The position numbers were made by a program, and so were the translations under genes. Below the pieces are notes generated by a model. That model saw only the letters and a program-made list of their open reading frames with translations, was not told the DNA's origin and ran no database searches. A DNA stretch of 55,569 bases from RECO01 sp050485385 (GTDB lineage: Bacteria; Pseudomonadota; Alphaproteobacteria; Geminicoccales; Geminicoccaceae), in the NCBI GenBank assembly GCA_050485385.1, contig JBJHBG010000012.1, forward strand, positions 1 through 55,569, read 5' to 3'. Below, in pieces: positions 45,304 to 55,569 of the stretch (positions are counted from its first letter, which is position 1; each line of letters starts with the position of its first letter).

Positions 45304-46172
45304 CTCTCGCCACCGTCCATTTGTCCTTCGAGATCTTCCCGCCGAAGACCGACAAGGCGGCGGCGAGCCTGCATGCGGCGCTCGCCGACCTGGCGACGCT
45401 CGACGGCCGCTTTTTGTCGATCACCAGCGGGGCCGGCGGCGGCACACCCGGCGCCGGGGCCGAGCACGCGGCCGAACTCGCCCGGATGGCGGCGACGGCG
45501 GCGCGGCCGCACCTCACCTGCGTGCAGGGCAGCCGGAGCGGGATCGAGGCGGAGGTGCGCGCTTATCTCGACCGCGGCATCGATCAGTTCGTGGCCCTGC
45601 GTGGCGATTCGCCGGCGCCCGACGGGCGCTACGCTCCCCATGCCGACGGCTTCGCCTATCCCGACGCGCTGGTGGCGGCGTTGAAGGGCTGGGGGGCCAG
45701 GGACGTGGCGGTGGGCGCCTATCCCGAGGTCCATCCGGAGGCGACGGACGAGGCGGCCTGCCTCCGCTATCTGCGCGCCAAGATCGACGCCGGGGCCGAC
45801 CGCATCCTGACGCAGTACTGCTTCGAGACCGACACCGTCCTCGGCTGGCGGGACCGTGTGCGCGCCGCCGGCATCGACACGCCGATCGGCGTCGGCATCA
45901 TGCCGATCGGCAATTTCACCCAGATCCGCCGCTTCAGCGAGCGTTGCGGCGCGGGCGTGCCGGGCTGGCTGGTCGAGCGCCTGGAGGGTCTGGAGCCGGG
46001 CTCGCCCGCGGCCCAGGAGGTGGCGGTCGAGATCGCGGCCGAGCAGTGCGACCGGCTGGTCCGCGCCGGCATGGACCACCTGCACGTCTACACGCTGAAC
46101 CGGAGCGCCCTCACGCTGGCCCTCGTGCGTCGACTGGAGAGCGGTCCCTTGGCCATCCGCTGGGCCGCTTGA
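45300..46172 (+). CDS. metF: 5,10-methylenetetrahydrofolate reductase
   Basis: Reduces methylene-THF to 5-methyl-THF, the methyl donor for methionine synthase. The 290-residue TIM-barrel flavoprotein starts LSFEIFPPKTDKA (catalytic Glu in FEIFPPK). Other blocks are FLSITSGAGGGTPG, PHLTCVQGS, FVALRGDSP, DRILTQYCFETD and the C-terminal HLHVYTLNRS. Its start overlaps the regulator gene and it is followed 29 bases later by the split metH. Confidence 0.94.
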   Translation: MTLATVHLSFEIFPPKTDKAAASLHAALADLATLDGRFLSITSGAGGGTPGAGAEHAAELARMAATAARPHLTCVQGSRSGIEAEVRAYLDRGIDQFVALRGDSPAPDGRYAPHADGFAYPDALVAALKGWGARDVAVGAYPEVHPEATDEAACLRYLRAKIDAGADRILTQYCFETDTVLGWRDRVRAAGIDTPIGVGIMPIGNFTQIRRFSERCGAGVPGWLVERLEGLEPGSPAAQEVAVEIAAEQCDRLVRAGMDHLHVYTLNRSALTLALVRRLESGPLAIRWAA

Positions 46173-46201
46173 ACTCTCTCATTCCGAAAGGAACGGCACC
46201 T

Positions 46202-47241
46202 ATGCGCGCCGATGCTCTCGAAGCCGCCGCCCGCACCCGGATCCTCGTCCTCGACGGGGCGATGGGCACCATGATCCAGGCGAGCAAGCCGACCGAGGCC
46301 GACTACCGCGGCGAGCGGTTCCAGGACCACCCGAAGGATCTCGCCGGCAACAACGAACTGTTGACCCTGACCCGGCCCGAGCTGATCGAGGGCATCCATC
46401 GCGCCTTCCTCGAGGCCGGCTGCGACGTCCTCTCGACCAACACCTTCAGCGCCAACCGCATCAGCCAGGCGGACTACGACCTCGACGACCTCGCCTACGA
46501 GCTGAACCTGGAGGCGGCGAAGGTCGCCCGCCGCGCGGCCGATGCCTTCTCGACGGAGGACCGGCCGCGCTGGGTGGCGGGGGCCATCGGCCCGACCAAC
46601 CGGACCGCCTCGATCAGCCCCGACGTCAACGACCCGGGCTTCAGGAACGTCGCCTTCGACCAGCTTGCCGAAGCCTATGCCGAGGCGGCCCGCGGTCTGC
46701 TCGACGGTGGCGTCGACGTCCTCCTGATCGAGACCATCTTCGACACCCTCAACGCCAAGGCCGCCATCTTCGCCATCGAAGGCATCAGGGACGAGCGAGG
46801 CGGCCTGCCGCCCGTCATGGTCTCCGGCACCATCACCGACCGCTCCGGCCGCACGCTGACCGGTCAGACGCCAGAGGCGTTCTGGACCTCCATGTCCCAC
46901 GCCCGGCCCTTCGCCGTCGGTCTCAACTGCGCTCTGGGTGCCGCCGAGATGCGCCCGCACGTCAAGGCGCTCGCCGACGTCGCCGACACGCGCATCTCCG
47001 CCTATCCCAATGCGGGCCTGCCCAACGAAATGGGCGGCTACGACGAGACGCCGGAGGAGACGGCGGCCCATCTCCGCGAGTGGGCCGAAGCGGGGCTGGT
47101 CAACGTGGTGGGCGGCTGCTGCGGCACCACGCCCGCCCACATCCGCGCCATTGCCGAGGCCGTGCGGGGATGTCCGCCCCGCCGCGTGCCCGAAGCCAAG
47201 CCGGCGCTGCGTCTCTCCGGGCTCGAGGTGTTCGAGGCGGC

Positions 47242-47245
<4 letters not shown>
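46202..47245 (+). CDS. metH: Methionine synthase, homocysteine-binding subunit (split MetH, N-terminal part)
   Basis: A 347-residue protein equal to the first module of cobalamin-dependent MetH. It starts RILVLDGAMGTMIQ and continues DVLSTNTFSANRISQADYDL, WVAGAIGPTNRTASISPDV, then GLNCALG and VVGGCCGTTPAHIRAIAE, where the zinc-binding Cys pair and the earlier Cys bind homocysteine thiolate. AAAGGAA precedes the ATG. Its stop overlaps the ATG of the second part, so the two are made together and must associate. Confidence 0.93.
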
Positions 47246-49905
<2,660 letters not shown>

Positions 49906-49906
49906 G

Positions 49907-50590
49907 ATGGCCGACGACGGCGATCCGCCGGCTTTCGCCTCGCCGCCCTGCTACGCGCACGAGTTGGAGCCGGCCTATGTCGGCCTCGGGGCCGAAGCCC
50001 CGGCCATCTCCGCCGAGGTGCGTTCGTGGCGTCGTGCCGAGCGGGGACGACTGCGGGCCGAGCGCAGGGCGTTGGGCGCCACCGAACGGCGGCGGATCGC
50101 CAACCTCGTTGCCGGTCATCTGGAACGTCTGATCGAGGGATGGCTCGGACCGGTCGGCGGCTGCCGTATCGCCGGCTGGTGGCCGATCGACGGCGAGCTG
50201 AACCTGCGGCCACTTTTCGTCTCGTGGCACGAACGGGGTGCGGTCATGGCCCTGCCGGTGGTGGCCGAACCCCGCAGTCCACTGCACTTTCGCCGCTGGA
50301 CGCCCACGAGCCGGATGCAGCCCGGCTTCTGGAACATCCCCGTGCCGGTCGCGGGCGAGACGGTCGTGCCCGAAGTCGTCCTGGCGCCGGTGGTCGGTTT
50401 CGACGCGGCGTGCCACCGTCTCGGCCATGGCGGCGGCTACTTCGACCGCACGTTGGCGGCGGCCTCATCGAAGCCGATCGCCATCGGCATCGGCCCGTCG
50501 CTGGCGCGGTTGCCGACGATCCGGCCGCAACTCCACGACGTGCCGATGTGCGCCATCGTCACCGAAGAGGGCGTGCTGCGTCCGGCATGA
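49907..50590 (+). CDS. 5-formyltetrahydrofolate cyclo-ligase with N-terminal extension
   Basis: Converts 5-formyl-THF to 5,10-methenyl-THF with ATP, returning folate to the one-carbon pool used by MetF and MetH next door. The 227-residue protein has WRRAERGRLRAERRAL at the start of the catalytic domain, then PTSRMQPGFWNIPVP and VVGFDAACHRLGHGGGYFDRTL, the family signature. The first 35 residues (PPAFASPPCYAHELEPAYVG) are an extra segment that resembles a short DUF found in other alphaproteobacterial proteins. It starts one base after the metH stop. Confidence 0.9.
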   Translation: MADDGDPPAFASPPCYAHELEPAYVGLGAEAPAISAEVRSWRRAERGRLRAERRALGATERRRIANLVAGHLERLIEGWLGPVGGCRIAGWWPIDGELNLRPLFVSWHERGAVMALPVVAEPRSPLHFRRWTPTSRMQPGFWNIPVPVAGETVVPEVVLAPVVGFDAACHRLGHGGGYFDRTLAAASSKPIAIGIGPSLARLPTIRPQLHDVPMCAIVTEEGVLRPA

Positions 50591-50592
50591 GA

Positions 50593-51870
50593 TCAATCGG
50601 CCGGCTGAGGCAACTCGCCCTCGAGCCCGTGGCGTGCCCGCAAGAGTCGCCGGCCGATGACCAGGCAGGCAACGAGGCAGATCACGGCACCTGCCAGGAA
50701 GGGCCAGCGCAGGCCGAAGACGTCGGCGAGCGCACCCATGGCTAGCGCACCGGCGGCGGGGCCGGCGCGGAAGATCACGCCGTAGAGCGACATCACCCGG
50801 CCGAGCATGGCCTCGTCGACCACGCGCTGCGTCAGCGTCTGGCTGGCGACGCCGGCCATGGCGAGGGCGAAGCCGTTGACGACGACGGCGGCCGTCGCCA
50901 GGGGCAGCGACGGCGCAAGCGCGATGGCCAAGAGGCTCGCCGCCGAGAGCGTGTGGTTGACGACGACGAGCCGGGTGAGCCCTTCCAGCCCGTCGCGCTG
51001 GGTGAGCCAGAGCCCGGCCATCACGGCACCGGCGCCGATGCCGGCGCTCAAGACGGCGAGGCCGTCGGCGCCCCGCTCCAGGATCGCGGCACTATAGGCC
51101 GGCAACAGCTCGATATAGGCGCGCATGCACACGCCCATGACCAGCATCAACAGCATGATCGGGCCGATGCCGGGGTGCGAGGCGGCGTAGCGGAAGCCGT
51201 CGACGATATCGGTGCCGAGCCCGCGGCGCTTGCCGTTGGCGGGCGGCACGTCGAGGTGGATGGCGCGGATCACGGCGAGGAAGAAGGCGGACGACAGTAC
51301 GTCGAACAGGAGCACCGCCTCGACGCCGACGGTGACGATGAGGACGCCCGCGAAGGACGGGCCGACGAAGCGGGCGAGGTTGAAGACGATGGCGTTGACG
51401 GCGATCGCCGTCGGCAGGTCCCTGGGCCGGACCAGGATGCGGGTCAGCGCCATGCGCGAGGGCTGCTTGAAGCCCATGACGAGGCCGTTGGCGAGCGCCA
51501 TCAGCGCCAGGAGTTCGACCGTGAGCGCGCCGGTCCAGACGAGCAGTGCGAGGCCGAGGACCAGGCTCATCGAGACGAGCTGGCAGACGCGGACGATGGC
51601 GAGGCGCGAGCGGCGGTCGGCGATGGCGCCGGCCAAGGGCGTGATGACGATGGTGGGGAACAGGTCGGCGAAGGCGACGAGGCCGACCCAGAAGGCCTGC
51701 TCGGTCAACTCCCAGGCAAGCCAACCGACGGCGATCCTGAGCCCCCACATGCCGACCAGCGAGACGGCATTGCCGTAGGTGAACCGGGCGAAGTCGCGGT
51801 TCTGGAAGGCTTGGCTCAGGTTGGCAATGCCGCGGGAATACACGCTCTCGTCCGGCTTTTGCCGGAGCAT
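50593..51870 (-). CDS. MFS transporter
   Basis: A 425-residue permease with about twelve membrane helices. The start FQNRDFARFTYGNAVSLVGM and ITPLAGAIADRRSRLAIVR (the MFS loop 2-3 motif) place it in the MFS_3/enterobactin-exporter-like group. It is convergent with the one-carbon operon, with only two bases between the stops. The substrate is unknown; the group includes exporters of siderophores and small drugs. Confidence 0.88.
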   Translation of the reverse strand: MLRQKPDESVYSRGIANLSQAFQNRDFARFTYGNAVSLVGMWGLRIAVGWLAWELTEQAFWVGLVAFADLFPTIVITPLAGAIADRRSRLAIVRVCQLVSMSLVLGLALLVWTGALTVELLALMALANGLVMGFKQPSRMALTRILVRPRDLPTAIAVNAIVFNLARFVGPSFAGVLIVTVGVEAVLLFDVLSSAFFLAVIRAIHLDVPPANGKRRGLGTDIVDGFRYAASHPGIGPIMLLMLVMGVCMRAYIELLPAYSAAILERGADGLAVLSAGIGAGAVMAGLWLTQRDGLEGLTRLVVVNHTLSAASLLAIALAPSLPLATAAVVVNGFALAMAGVASQTLTQRVVDEAMLGRVMSLYGVIFRAGPAAGALAMGALADVFGLRWPFLAGAVICLVACLVIGRRLLRARHGLEGELPQPAD

Positions 51871-51971
51871 AGACGCTCGCCCGCGTCATGACAGCTTGGC
51901 GGCCACGCAACCGAGCCTTGCAACGGCTTCAGCGAGCCGGTGCCGGGGACGGTCGCGTCCCCCTCGGGCGC

Positions 51972-52949
51972 TCAGTGCAGTGGCGGGCGCTTCAGGAACG
52001 AGTCGCGATCGGCAGAGACGACGGTGACCTCGCGGGGGCGGCCGTCGCGGAGCACGGTAAGGGGCACCTTGGTGCCGGCCGGGCCGAGCTTCCACACCTT
52101 GCGGTAGAGGTCGGCCAAGTCCTCGATCTCAACGCCGGCCACGGCGACCACCACGTCGCCTGCGTCGATGCCGCTTGCGGCGGCCGGGCCCTTGGCGGCG
52201 GTGGCCGCGATCGCCACGCCGTCCTCGGTCTCGGTCGGGTAGAAGCCGAGCCACGGACGCGGCTCGCGCCGCACCTTGCCGAAGCGCAACAGGTCGTCCT
52301 GGATCGGCGGCAGGAGGTCGGCCGGCACGAACATGTTGCCGGCCTGCGTCGCCCCGCTGGCAGCCGTGGTCTGCACCAGCAGCGAGCCGATGCCGACCAG
52401 CTTGCCCGTCTCGTCGAGCATGGCGGTGCCGCTCCAGCGGGGGTGCGCCGGCAGGGTGAAGAGGGCTTCGTCGAGCAGGTATTCCCAATAGCCGGCGAAC
52501 TCGCGCTTGGCGGCGAGGCGCACGCTGAGGGCCTGGGCAATGCCGCCGCCGGCGGCGACGATCATGGGGCTGCCGACCTGCACGCCCTTGGCGGAGGCGA
52601 TGGTGAGCGGTGCCACCTCGAGCCGGGCGAGCGCCTGGACGAGGCCGAAGCCGGTCACTTGGTCGTAGGCGACGACGTGCGCCGGCGCTGCCTGCCCCTG
52701 GTTGGTGGTCAGCCACAGGCGCTCGGCCTCGGTCACCAGGTAGCCGATGGTCAGCACGAGGCCGTTGTCGTCGATCACCACGCCGCTGCCGAACCGCTCG
52801 GTGCCCAAGGGCTCGGCGGTGAACGCATCCTCCGGGATCTCGGTGCGGAGCGAGACCACCGCCTCCAGCACCGGCGCCAGCTCGAAGCCGACGTCCTCCT
52901 GCTGCGGGCGGGCGTCCTCGGGGATGTCGCCGTCTTCGATATCGGTCAT
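51972..52949 (-). CDS. S1C (DegP/HtrA-like) protease homologue with PDZ domain, probably inactive
   Basis: A 325-residue protein with a trypsin-like domain (FGSGVVIDDNGLVLTIGYLV) and a C-terminal PDZ domain (GIDAGDVVVAVAGVEIEDLADLYRK, within about residues 235-315). Where HtrA proteins have the catalytic His (LTNAHVV), this one has Tyr (LTIGYLV). The usual GNSGG loop reads RWSGTAM, keeping a Ser in a changed setting. No signal peptide is visible from the ATG at 52949. It is probably a peptide-binding pseudoprotease. Confidence 0.78.
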   Translation of the reverse strand: MTDIEDGDIPEDARPQQEDVGFELAPVLEAVVSLRTEIPEDAFTAEPLGTERFGSGVVIDDNGLVLTIGYLVTEAERLWLTTNQGQAAPAHVVAYDQVTGFGLVQALARLEVAPLTIASAKGVQVGSPMIVAAGGGIAQALSVRLAAKREFAGYWEYLLDEALFTLPAHPRWSGTAMLDETGKLVGIGSLLVQTTAASGATQAGNMFVPADLLPPIQDDLLRFGKVRREPRPWLGFYPTETEDGVAIAATAAKGPAAASGIDAGDVVVAVAGVEIEDLADLYRKVWKLGPAGTKVPLTVLRDGRPREVTVVSADRDSFLKRPPLH

Positions 52950-53361
52950 CGTCGCCTCGCGTCGGCGTTCCTCGGACGGCCAAGGGTCGGGCCGATGGCC
53001 GCAAAGGTCAAGGGCGCCTCGGTCTTTGGTCGCGGGGGAGGCAGGCGAGGGGGGACTTGACGGTCCCCCCTCGTACCCCCCTGGAACTTTGCAAGAGGTT
53101 GAAGGGGAAGGGGAAATGATGGCTGCCGGTTCGTTTTGACGGAGAGGTTTTCGCGCGTCGCAGGGTGCATTTGCATAGGGTAACAGTCCTAGGGCTGGTG
53201 GTCGAGGGCGATAGCGAGGCCGTGCCGCGTTGCCCGGTGAGTATCGGCGCAAGAAGGGGCTGCAGTGAGGGCTCGGGTGTCAGGGCGTTCGGGCCAGAGG
53301 CGAAGGTAACGCAGGTCAAGAGCGTGCTTGCATAAATCGCTAGCATCGGCATCATCGTTGT
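52950..53361. other. Intergenic region between the PDZ protein and hicA
   Basis: About 412 bases without a convincing gene. It holds a strong G/C hairpin (listed separately). Near 53325-53340 a short AT-richer run (GCATAAATCG) may be part of the hicA promoter. No recognisable RNA gene was seen. Confidence 0.4.
53047..53072. terminator. Strong G/C hairpin
   Basis: A perfect 10-bp stem, GAGGGGGGAC and GTCCCCCCTC, around TTGACG. It lies upstream of the minus-strand PDZ gene and before the plus-strand TA genes, with no T-run on either side. It could be a border hairpin or a regulatory structure in the PDZ gene leader. Confidence 0.4.
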
Positions 53362-53616
53362 ATGAACGCGAGGCATCGACGGACCTTGGCCGCGGTATTT
53401 GCGGAGCCGGTATCGGGCACGATCGTTTGGGTCGATATCGAGGGGTTGCTGATCGCGGTCGGCGCACGGGTGATCGAGGGACGGGGCTCGCGGGTGCGGT
53501 TCGAGAAGAACGGCGAGATCGAGACGTTTCACCGACCGCATCCGGCCAAGGAAGCGAAACGCTATCAGGTTCGAGCGGCACGCGCGTTTCTGATGAGGTT
53601 GGGGATCACGCCATGA
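53362..53616 (+). CDS. hicA: HicA-family mRNA interferase toxin
   Basis: An 84-residue double-stranded-RNA-binding-fold toxin of a type II toxin-antitoxin pair. The order is RRTLAAVFAEPVSGTIVWVDIEGLL, then GSRVRFEKNGEIETFHRPHP and RAFLMRLGITP, matching the HicA subgroup with the FHRPHP block that holds the active His. The toxin precedes the antitoxin with ATGA overlap, the usual hicAB order. No clear Shine-Dalgarno precedes the ATG, which would keep toxin synthesis low. Confidence 0.85.
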   Translation: MNARHRRTLAAVFAEPVSGTIVWVDIEGLLIAVGARVIEGRGSRVRFEKNGEIETFHRPHPAKEAKRYQVRAARAFLMRLGITP

Positions 53617-53945
53617 ATGGCAGCATGTCGTACAAGGGGTATCACGCCCGCATCGACTACGACGACGAGGACGGCATCTTCATCGGACGCTTGCTCGGTA
53701 TCCGCGACGGCGTGGGGTTCCATGCCGACAGCGTCGACGGGCTACGGGCGGCGTTCCATGAAGCAGTCGACGATTATCTGGAGACCTGCGCGCGCGTAGG
53801 CAAGGAACCGCAACGCGCCTATTCCGGCCAGGTGATGTTTCGCATCGACCCAGAGGTGCACCGCAAGGCCGCCCTTGCCGCCGAACGTGCCGGCAAGAGC
53901 CTGAACCAATGGGCGGAGGAAGTCCTGGACCGCGCTGCGGGGTGA
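53613..53945 (+). CDS. hicB: HicB-family antitoxin
   Basis: A 110-residue antitoxin. The N-terminal HicB RNase-H-like domain (YHARIDYDDEDGIFIGRLLG, then DSVDGLRAAFHEAVDDYLE) binds the toxin. The C-terminal ribbon-helix-helix (FRIDPEVHRKAALAAERAG, SLNQWAEEVL) binds DNA for autorepression. It overlaps hicA by four bases. A second, damaged copy lies at 54340-54671. Confidence 0.88.
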   Translation: MNGSMSYKGYHARIDYDDEDGIFIGRLLGIRDGVGFHADSVDGLRAAFHEAVDDYLETCARVGKEPQRAYSGQVMFRIDPEVHRKAALAAERAGKSLNQWAEEVLDRAAG

Positions 53946-54046
53946 GGCACGGCGGCGACGGCTTGGCGGGTGGTCGTTCCCGCTTGCGCCGCACCGAGTC
54001 TTTGGCCCGTGATGACAGGTTGCGATGCTGGGCGCATAATTGGCGG

Positions 54047-54301
54047 ATGAGGGAAGATCCTACGCCGTCGCGAGTAGAGCCCGCCTGTATCGTCGTCGAG
54101 CCGGGCCGTCGGTCGGTGCGTGCGGTCGTGCGAGGTACGCGTATCGCCGTGGGCGACGTGCTTTCGATGCTGGCGGCCGGCATGACGGTGGATGACGTGC
54201 TCGGCGAGTTTCCCGAACTGGAACGTGCCGACGTGATGGCCGCTCTCGCCCATGCCGCGACGCTCGAGAGTATGGCCTACGAAGTCGGGCAGGCCGTCTA
54301 G
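54047..54301 (+). CDS. DUF433 family protein, possible antitoxin
   Basis: An 84-residue protein with the DUF433 core VRGTRIAVGDVLSMLAAGMT, VDDVLGEFPELERADVMAAL and HAAT. DUF433 proteins are usually antitoxin-like partners of a DUF5615/PIN-type nuclease encoded just downstream. No such toxin follows here; the next gene is the broken hicB copy, so this one is solitary. Confidence 0.8.
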   Translation: MREDPTPSRVEPACIVVEPGRRSVRAVVRGTRIAVGDVLSMLAAGMTVDDVLGEFPELERADVMAALAHAATLESMAYEVGQAV

Positions 54302-54339
54302 CCGGCATGCGCGCTTCCGACGGGGCGGGGAATCACGCC

Positions 54340-54671
54340 ATGAGTGGCAGCGTGTCGCACAAGGGCCATCACGCCCGCATCGACTACGAGGACGAGGACG
54401 GCCTCTTCATCGGGCGCTTGCTCGGCATCCGCGACGGCGTGGGGCTCCATGCCGACAGCGTCGACGGGCTACGGGCGGCGTTCCATGAAGCAGTCGACGA
54501 CGATCTGGAGACCTGCGCGCGCATCGGCAAGGAACCGGAACGCGCTTGCTCCGGCCAGTGACGTTGCGCATCGACCCCGAGGTCCACCTCAAGGTGGGGC
54601 TTGCCTCCGAACGTACCGACAAGAGCCTGAACCAATGGGCCGAGGAGGTTCTGCACTGCCCGGCGGGGTGA
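54340..54671 (+). pseudogene. Second hicB copy, frameshifted
   Basis: A near copy of the hicB at 53613. Over the first 73 residues 62 are identical. At the position equal to GGCCAGGTGATG in copy 1, copy 2 reads GGCCAGTGACG: one G is lost, giving an immediate TGA at 54559-54561. The lost part still reads in the shifted frame as LRIDPEVHLKVGLASERT and SLNQWAEEVL up to a stop at 54671. Similarity extends upstream into the tail of hicA (GGGGAATCACGCC), so the duplication began inside hicA. Without the ribbon-helix-helix it could still bind toxin but not DNA. Confidence 0.85.
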
Positions 54672-54674
54672 GGT

Positions 54675-55346
54675 TCAATTTGGCGCACGCACGCGGGGGA
54701 TAGTTTGCCACATTCCAAGAGGAGGAGGGAATGGGCCGCGTTCGACTGATAATTTCACGTTCTGATTCCGCATCGTTTCAAATAAATATTGCTGACGCTG
54801 CGCGTCAAGGCGAGAAAAACCAGCGCTCTCTATAAAAATCCAAGGAGTTCCATCAAATCCAGAGTAGCGCACGTGTTCAATGATGTCCTCTGAAATGAAG
54901 AATTCCATAATATCACGAGGAAGTAGTTCCGCCACCTGATGCCAGCCGGATGCCCCACGTTGCATTGCATCGTTCCTAGCGATGGCTTGAATAAGATGTT
55001 GAATTTGTGCAATTGTTTCGTCGGAAGCCATCTCTGCGCGTTCAGCAGCGGCTGCAGCCTGCTGTGATGCATTGAGAACCTCTGATATGTCATTCCGTAT
55101 ATTTGATAGATTGGCCCGTATATTGTCAATTTCTCTTGGAAACCAAGTAATAAAAATTGTTACTGGGAGCGCAACGATGGCCGCAACGATGGCCGCAACG
55201 ATTGCAGCGATGGTCCAAGAACCGGGCTTGCTCCTTATCTCGGCTCGTAGCGCTTCCAGACCACTGGAATCCTTCGTGAGGCCATCGGCTGGCATATCGC
55301 CTGTCATCTCGGCAATCTCCTCCCGTGGTTGTTCAGATGTGGTCAT
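54675..55346 (-). CDS. Membrane-anchored coiled-coil protein, unknown, foreign base composition
   Basis: Up to 223 residues. After about 50 polar residues comes one membrane helix (IAAIVAAIVAAIVALPVTIF), then a long helical stretch with repeated Asn/Asp/Gln (NIRANLSNIRNDISEVLNAS, ERAEMASDETIAQIQHLI). A C-terminal globular domain has DIMEFFISEDIIEHVRYSGF and WIFIESAGFSRLDAQRQQYL. The ATG at 55307 has GGGAGGAG upstream and may be the true start. A and T are far commoner here than in the neighbours, with codons such as ATA and TTA, a sign of transfer. No family recognised. Confidence 0.65.
   Translation of the reverse strand: MTTSEQPREEIAEMTGDMPADGLTKDSSGLEALRAEIRSKPGSWTIAAIVAAIVAAIVALPVTIFITWFPREIDNIRANLSNIRNDISEVLNASQQAAAAAERAEMASDETIAQIQHLIQAIARNDAMQRGASGWHQVAELLPRDIMEFFISEDIIEHVRYSGFDGTPWIFIESAGFSRLDAQRQQYLFETMRNQNVKLSVERGPFPPPLGMWQTIPRVRAPN
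55170..55215 (-). repeat. Short tandem repeat inside the membrane helix
   Basis: A 12-base unit (GCAACGATGGCC on the plus strand) occurs twice and is followed by partial copies. It encodes the Ile-Val-Ala-Ala repeats of the membrane helix, so changes in copy number would lengthen or shorten that helix in frame. Confidence 0.75.
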
Positions 55347-55497
55347 GACGTTAGATGCGTCAAGCCACGCGGAGCGGGCATCGACGTGATCAACAACCCC
55401 GGTAGCCAAGCCCGTGGAGTTGGGAAGTGGACGCCCACCGAGGATTCGGGGGCCATCACAAAGGAGAAACTGCATCGGCCTTGGCCGGTGCGGGGGT

Positions 55498-55521
55498 GCA
55501 GGGGGCCATCAAGCCCCCTGC
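55498..55521. terminator. Hairpin terminator before the right-edge gene
   Basis: An 8-bp stem, GCAGGGGG and CCCCCTGC, around CCATCAAG, followed on the plus strand by TTACTTATT. It lies between the coiled-coil gene and the end of the minus-strand gene at the right edge, for which it would act as terminator. Confidence 0.6.
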
Positions 55522-55532
55522 TTACTTATTAG

Positions 55533-55569
55533 TCAATCGGCCTTGGCGCCCAGGTAGATGGCGGAGGTG
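55533..55569 (-). CDS. C-terminal end of a gene that starts outside the window
   Basis: Reading inward from the right edge on the minus strand, one frame gives TSAIYLGAKAD and a TGA, followed by the hairpin above. The peptide is non-random for this DNA and GC-rich like the core genome. Eleven residues are too few to name a family. Confidence 0.35.
   Translation of the reverse strand, partial: TSAIYLGAKAD

Noticed and set aside
54307..54561. An intact small gene for the second HicB
   Set aside because: Direct comparison with the first copy shows a one-base deletion that creates the stop; the rest of the protein continues in the shifted frame.

Overview
This is a high-GC, gene-dense chromosomal window that looks like an alphaproteobacterium, possibly in the Rhodospirillales or Geminicoccales. 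The evidence is gene content: ClpS next to ClpA, an ExoD-family protein, a methionine synthase split into two genes, a DUF2282/DUF692/DUF2063 bufferin operon, and a form-II CoxL-like oxidase. A fused glycine-to-betaine methyltransferase suggests tolerance of salt or drought. No rRNA, tRNA, CRISPR array or complete mobile element was found.

Left part (1-12.6 kb). A sugar-type ABC importer ATPase runs off the left edge. Next to it lie decayed IS110 and IS630 transposases. A co-directional minus-strand locus follows, read from 12611 down to 2650: three glycosyltransferases, an ABC exporter, a fused double APH-fold kinase, a galE with its middle deleted, an unknown protein and an AlgE-like outer-membrane barrel. 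Several of these genes overlap by a few bases. I read it as a locus that makes, modifies and exports a glycan or glycoconjugate. It is the least described system in the window.

12.6-23.2 kb. A two-component system (kinase and OmpR-type regulator) is divergent from the glycan locus. Then come an ECF sigma factor with its anti-sigma factor, a divergent subtilisin-like protease with a 14-Asp tract, an ExoD-like protein, a TerC-CBS-CorC membrane protein, relics of an opine-dehydrogenase-like gene and of an IS66 transposase, and a DUF2332 protein.

23.4-35 kb. An orphan CoxL-like molybdopterin subunit is divergent from guaB. Then come a short HisKA-like protein, an acidic unknown, clpS-clpA, an MT-A70 methyltransferase overlapping a small Cys phosphatase, and the GSMT-SDMT fusion.

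35-43.9 kb. The bufferin operon bufABC (copper-binding modified peptide), a GNAT-DMT-YeiH run, a patatin-like lipoprotein, ettA and an MlaA lipoprotein.

44-52.9 kb. A one-carbon/methionine operon: ArsR-methyltransferase fusion, metF, split metH and 5-formyl-THF cyclo-ligase. An AGATATCT palindrome lies in its promoter. An MFS transporter and a protease-like PDZ protein without its catalytic His follow on the other strand.

53.3-55.6 kb. An accessory patch: hicAB, a DUF433 gene, a duplicated and frameshifted hicB, and an AT-richer membrane/coiled-coil gene of unknown function.
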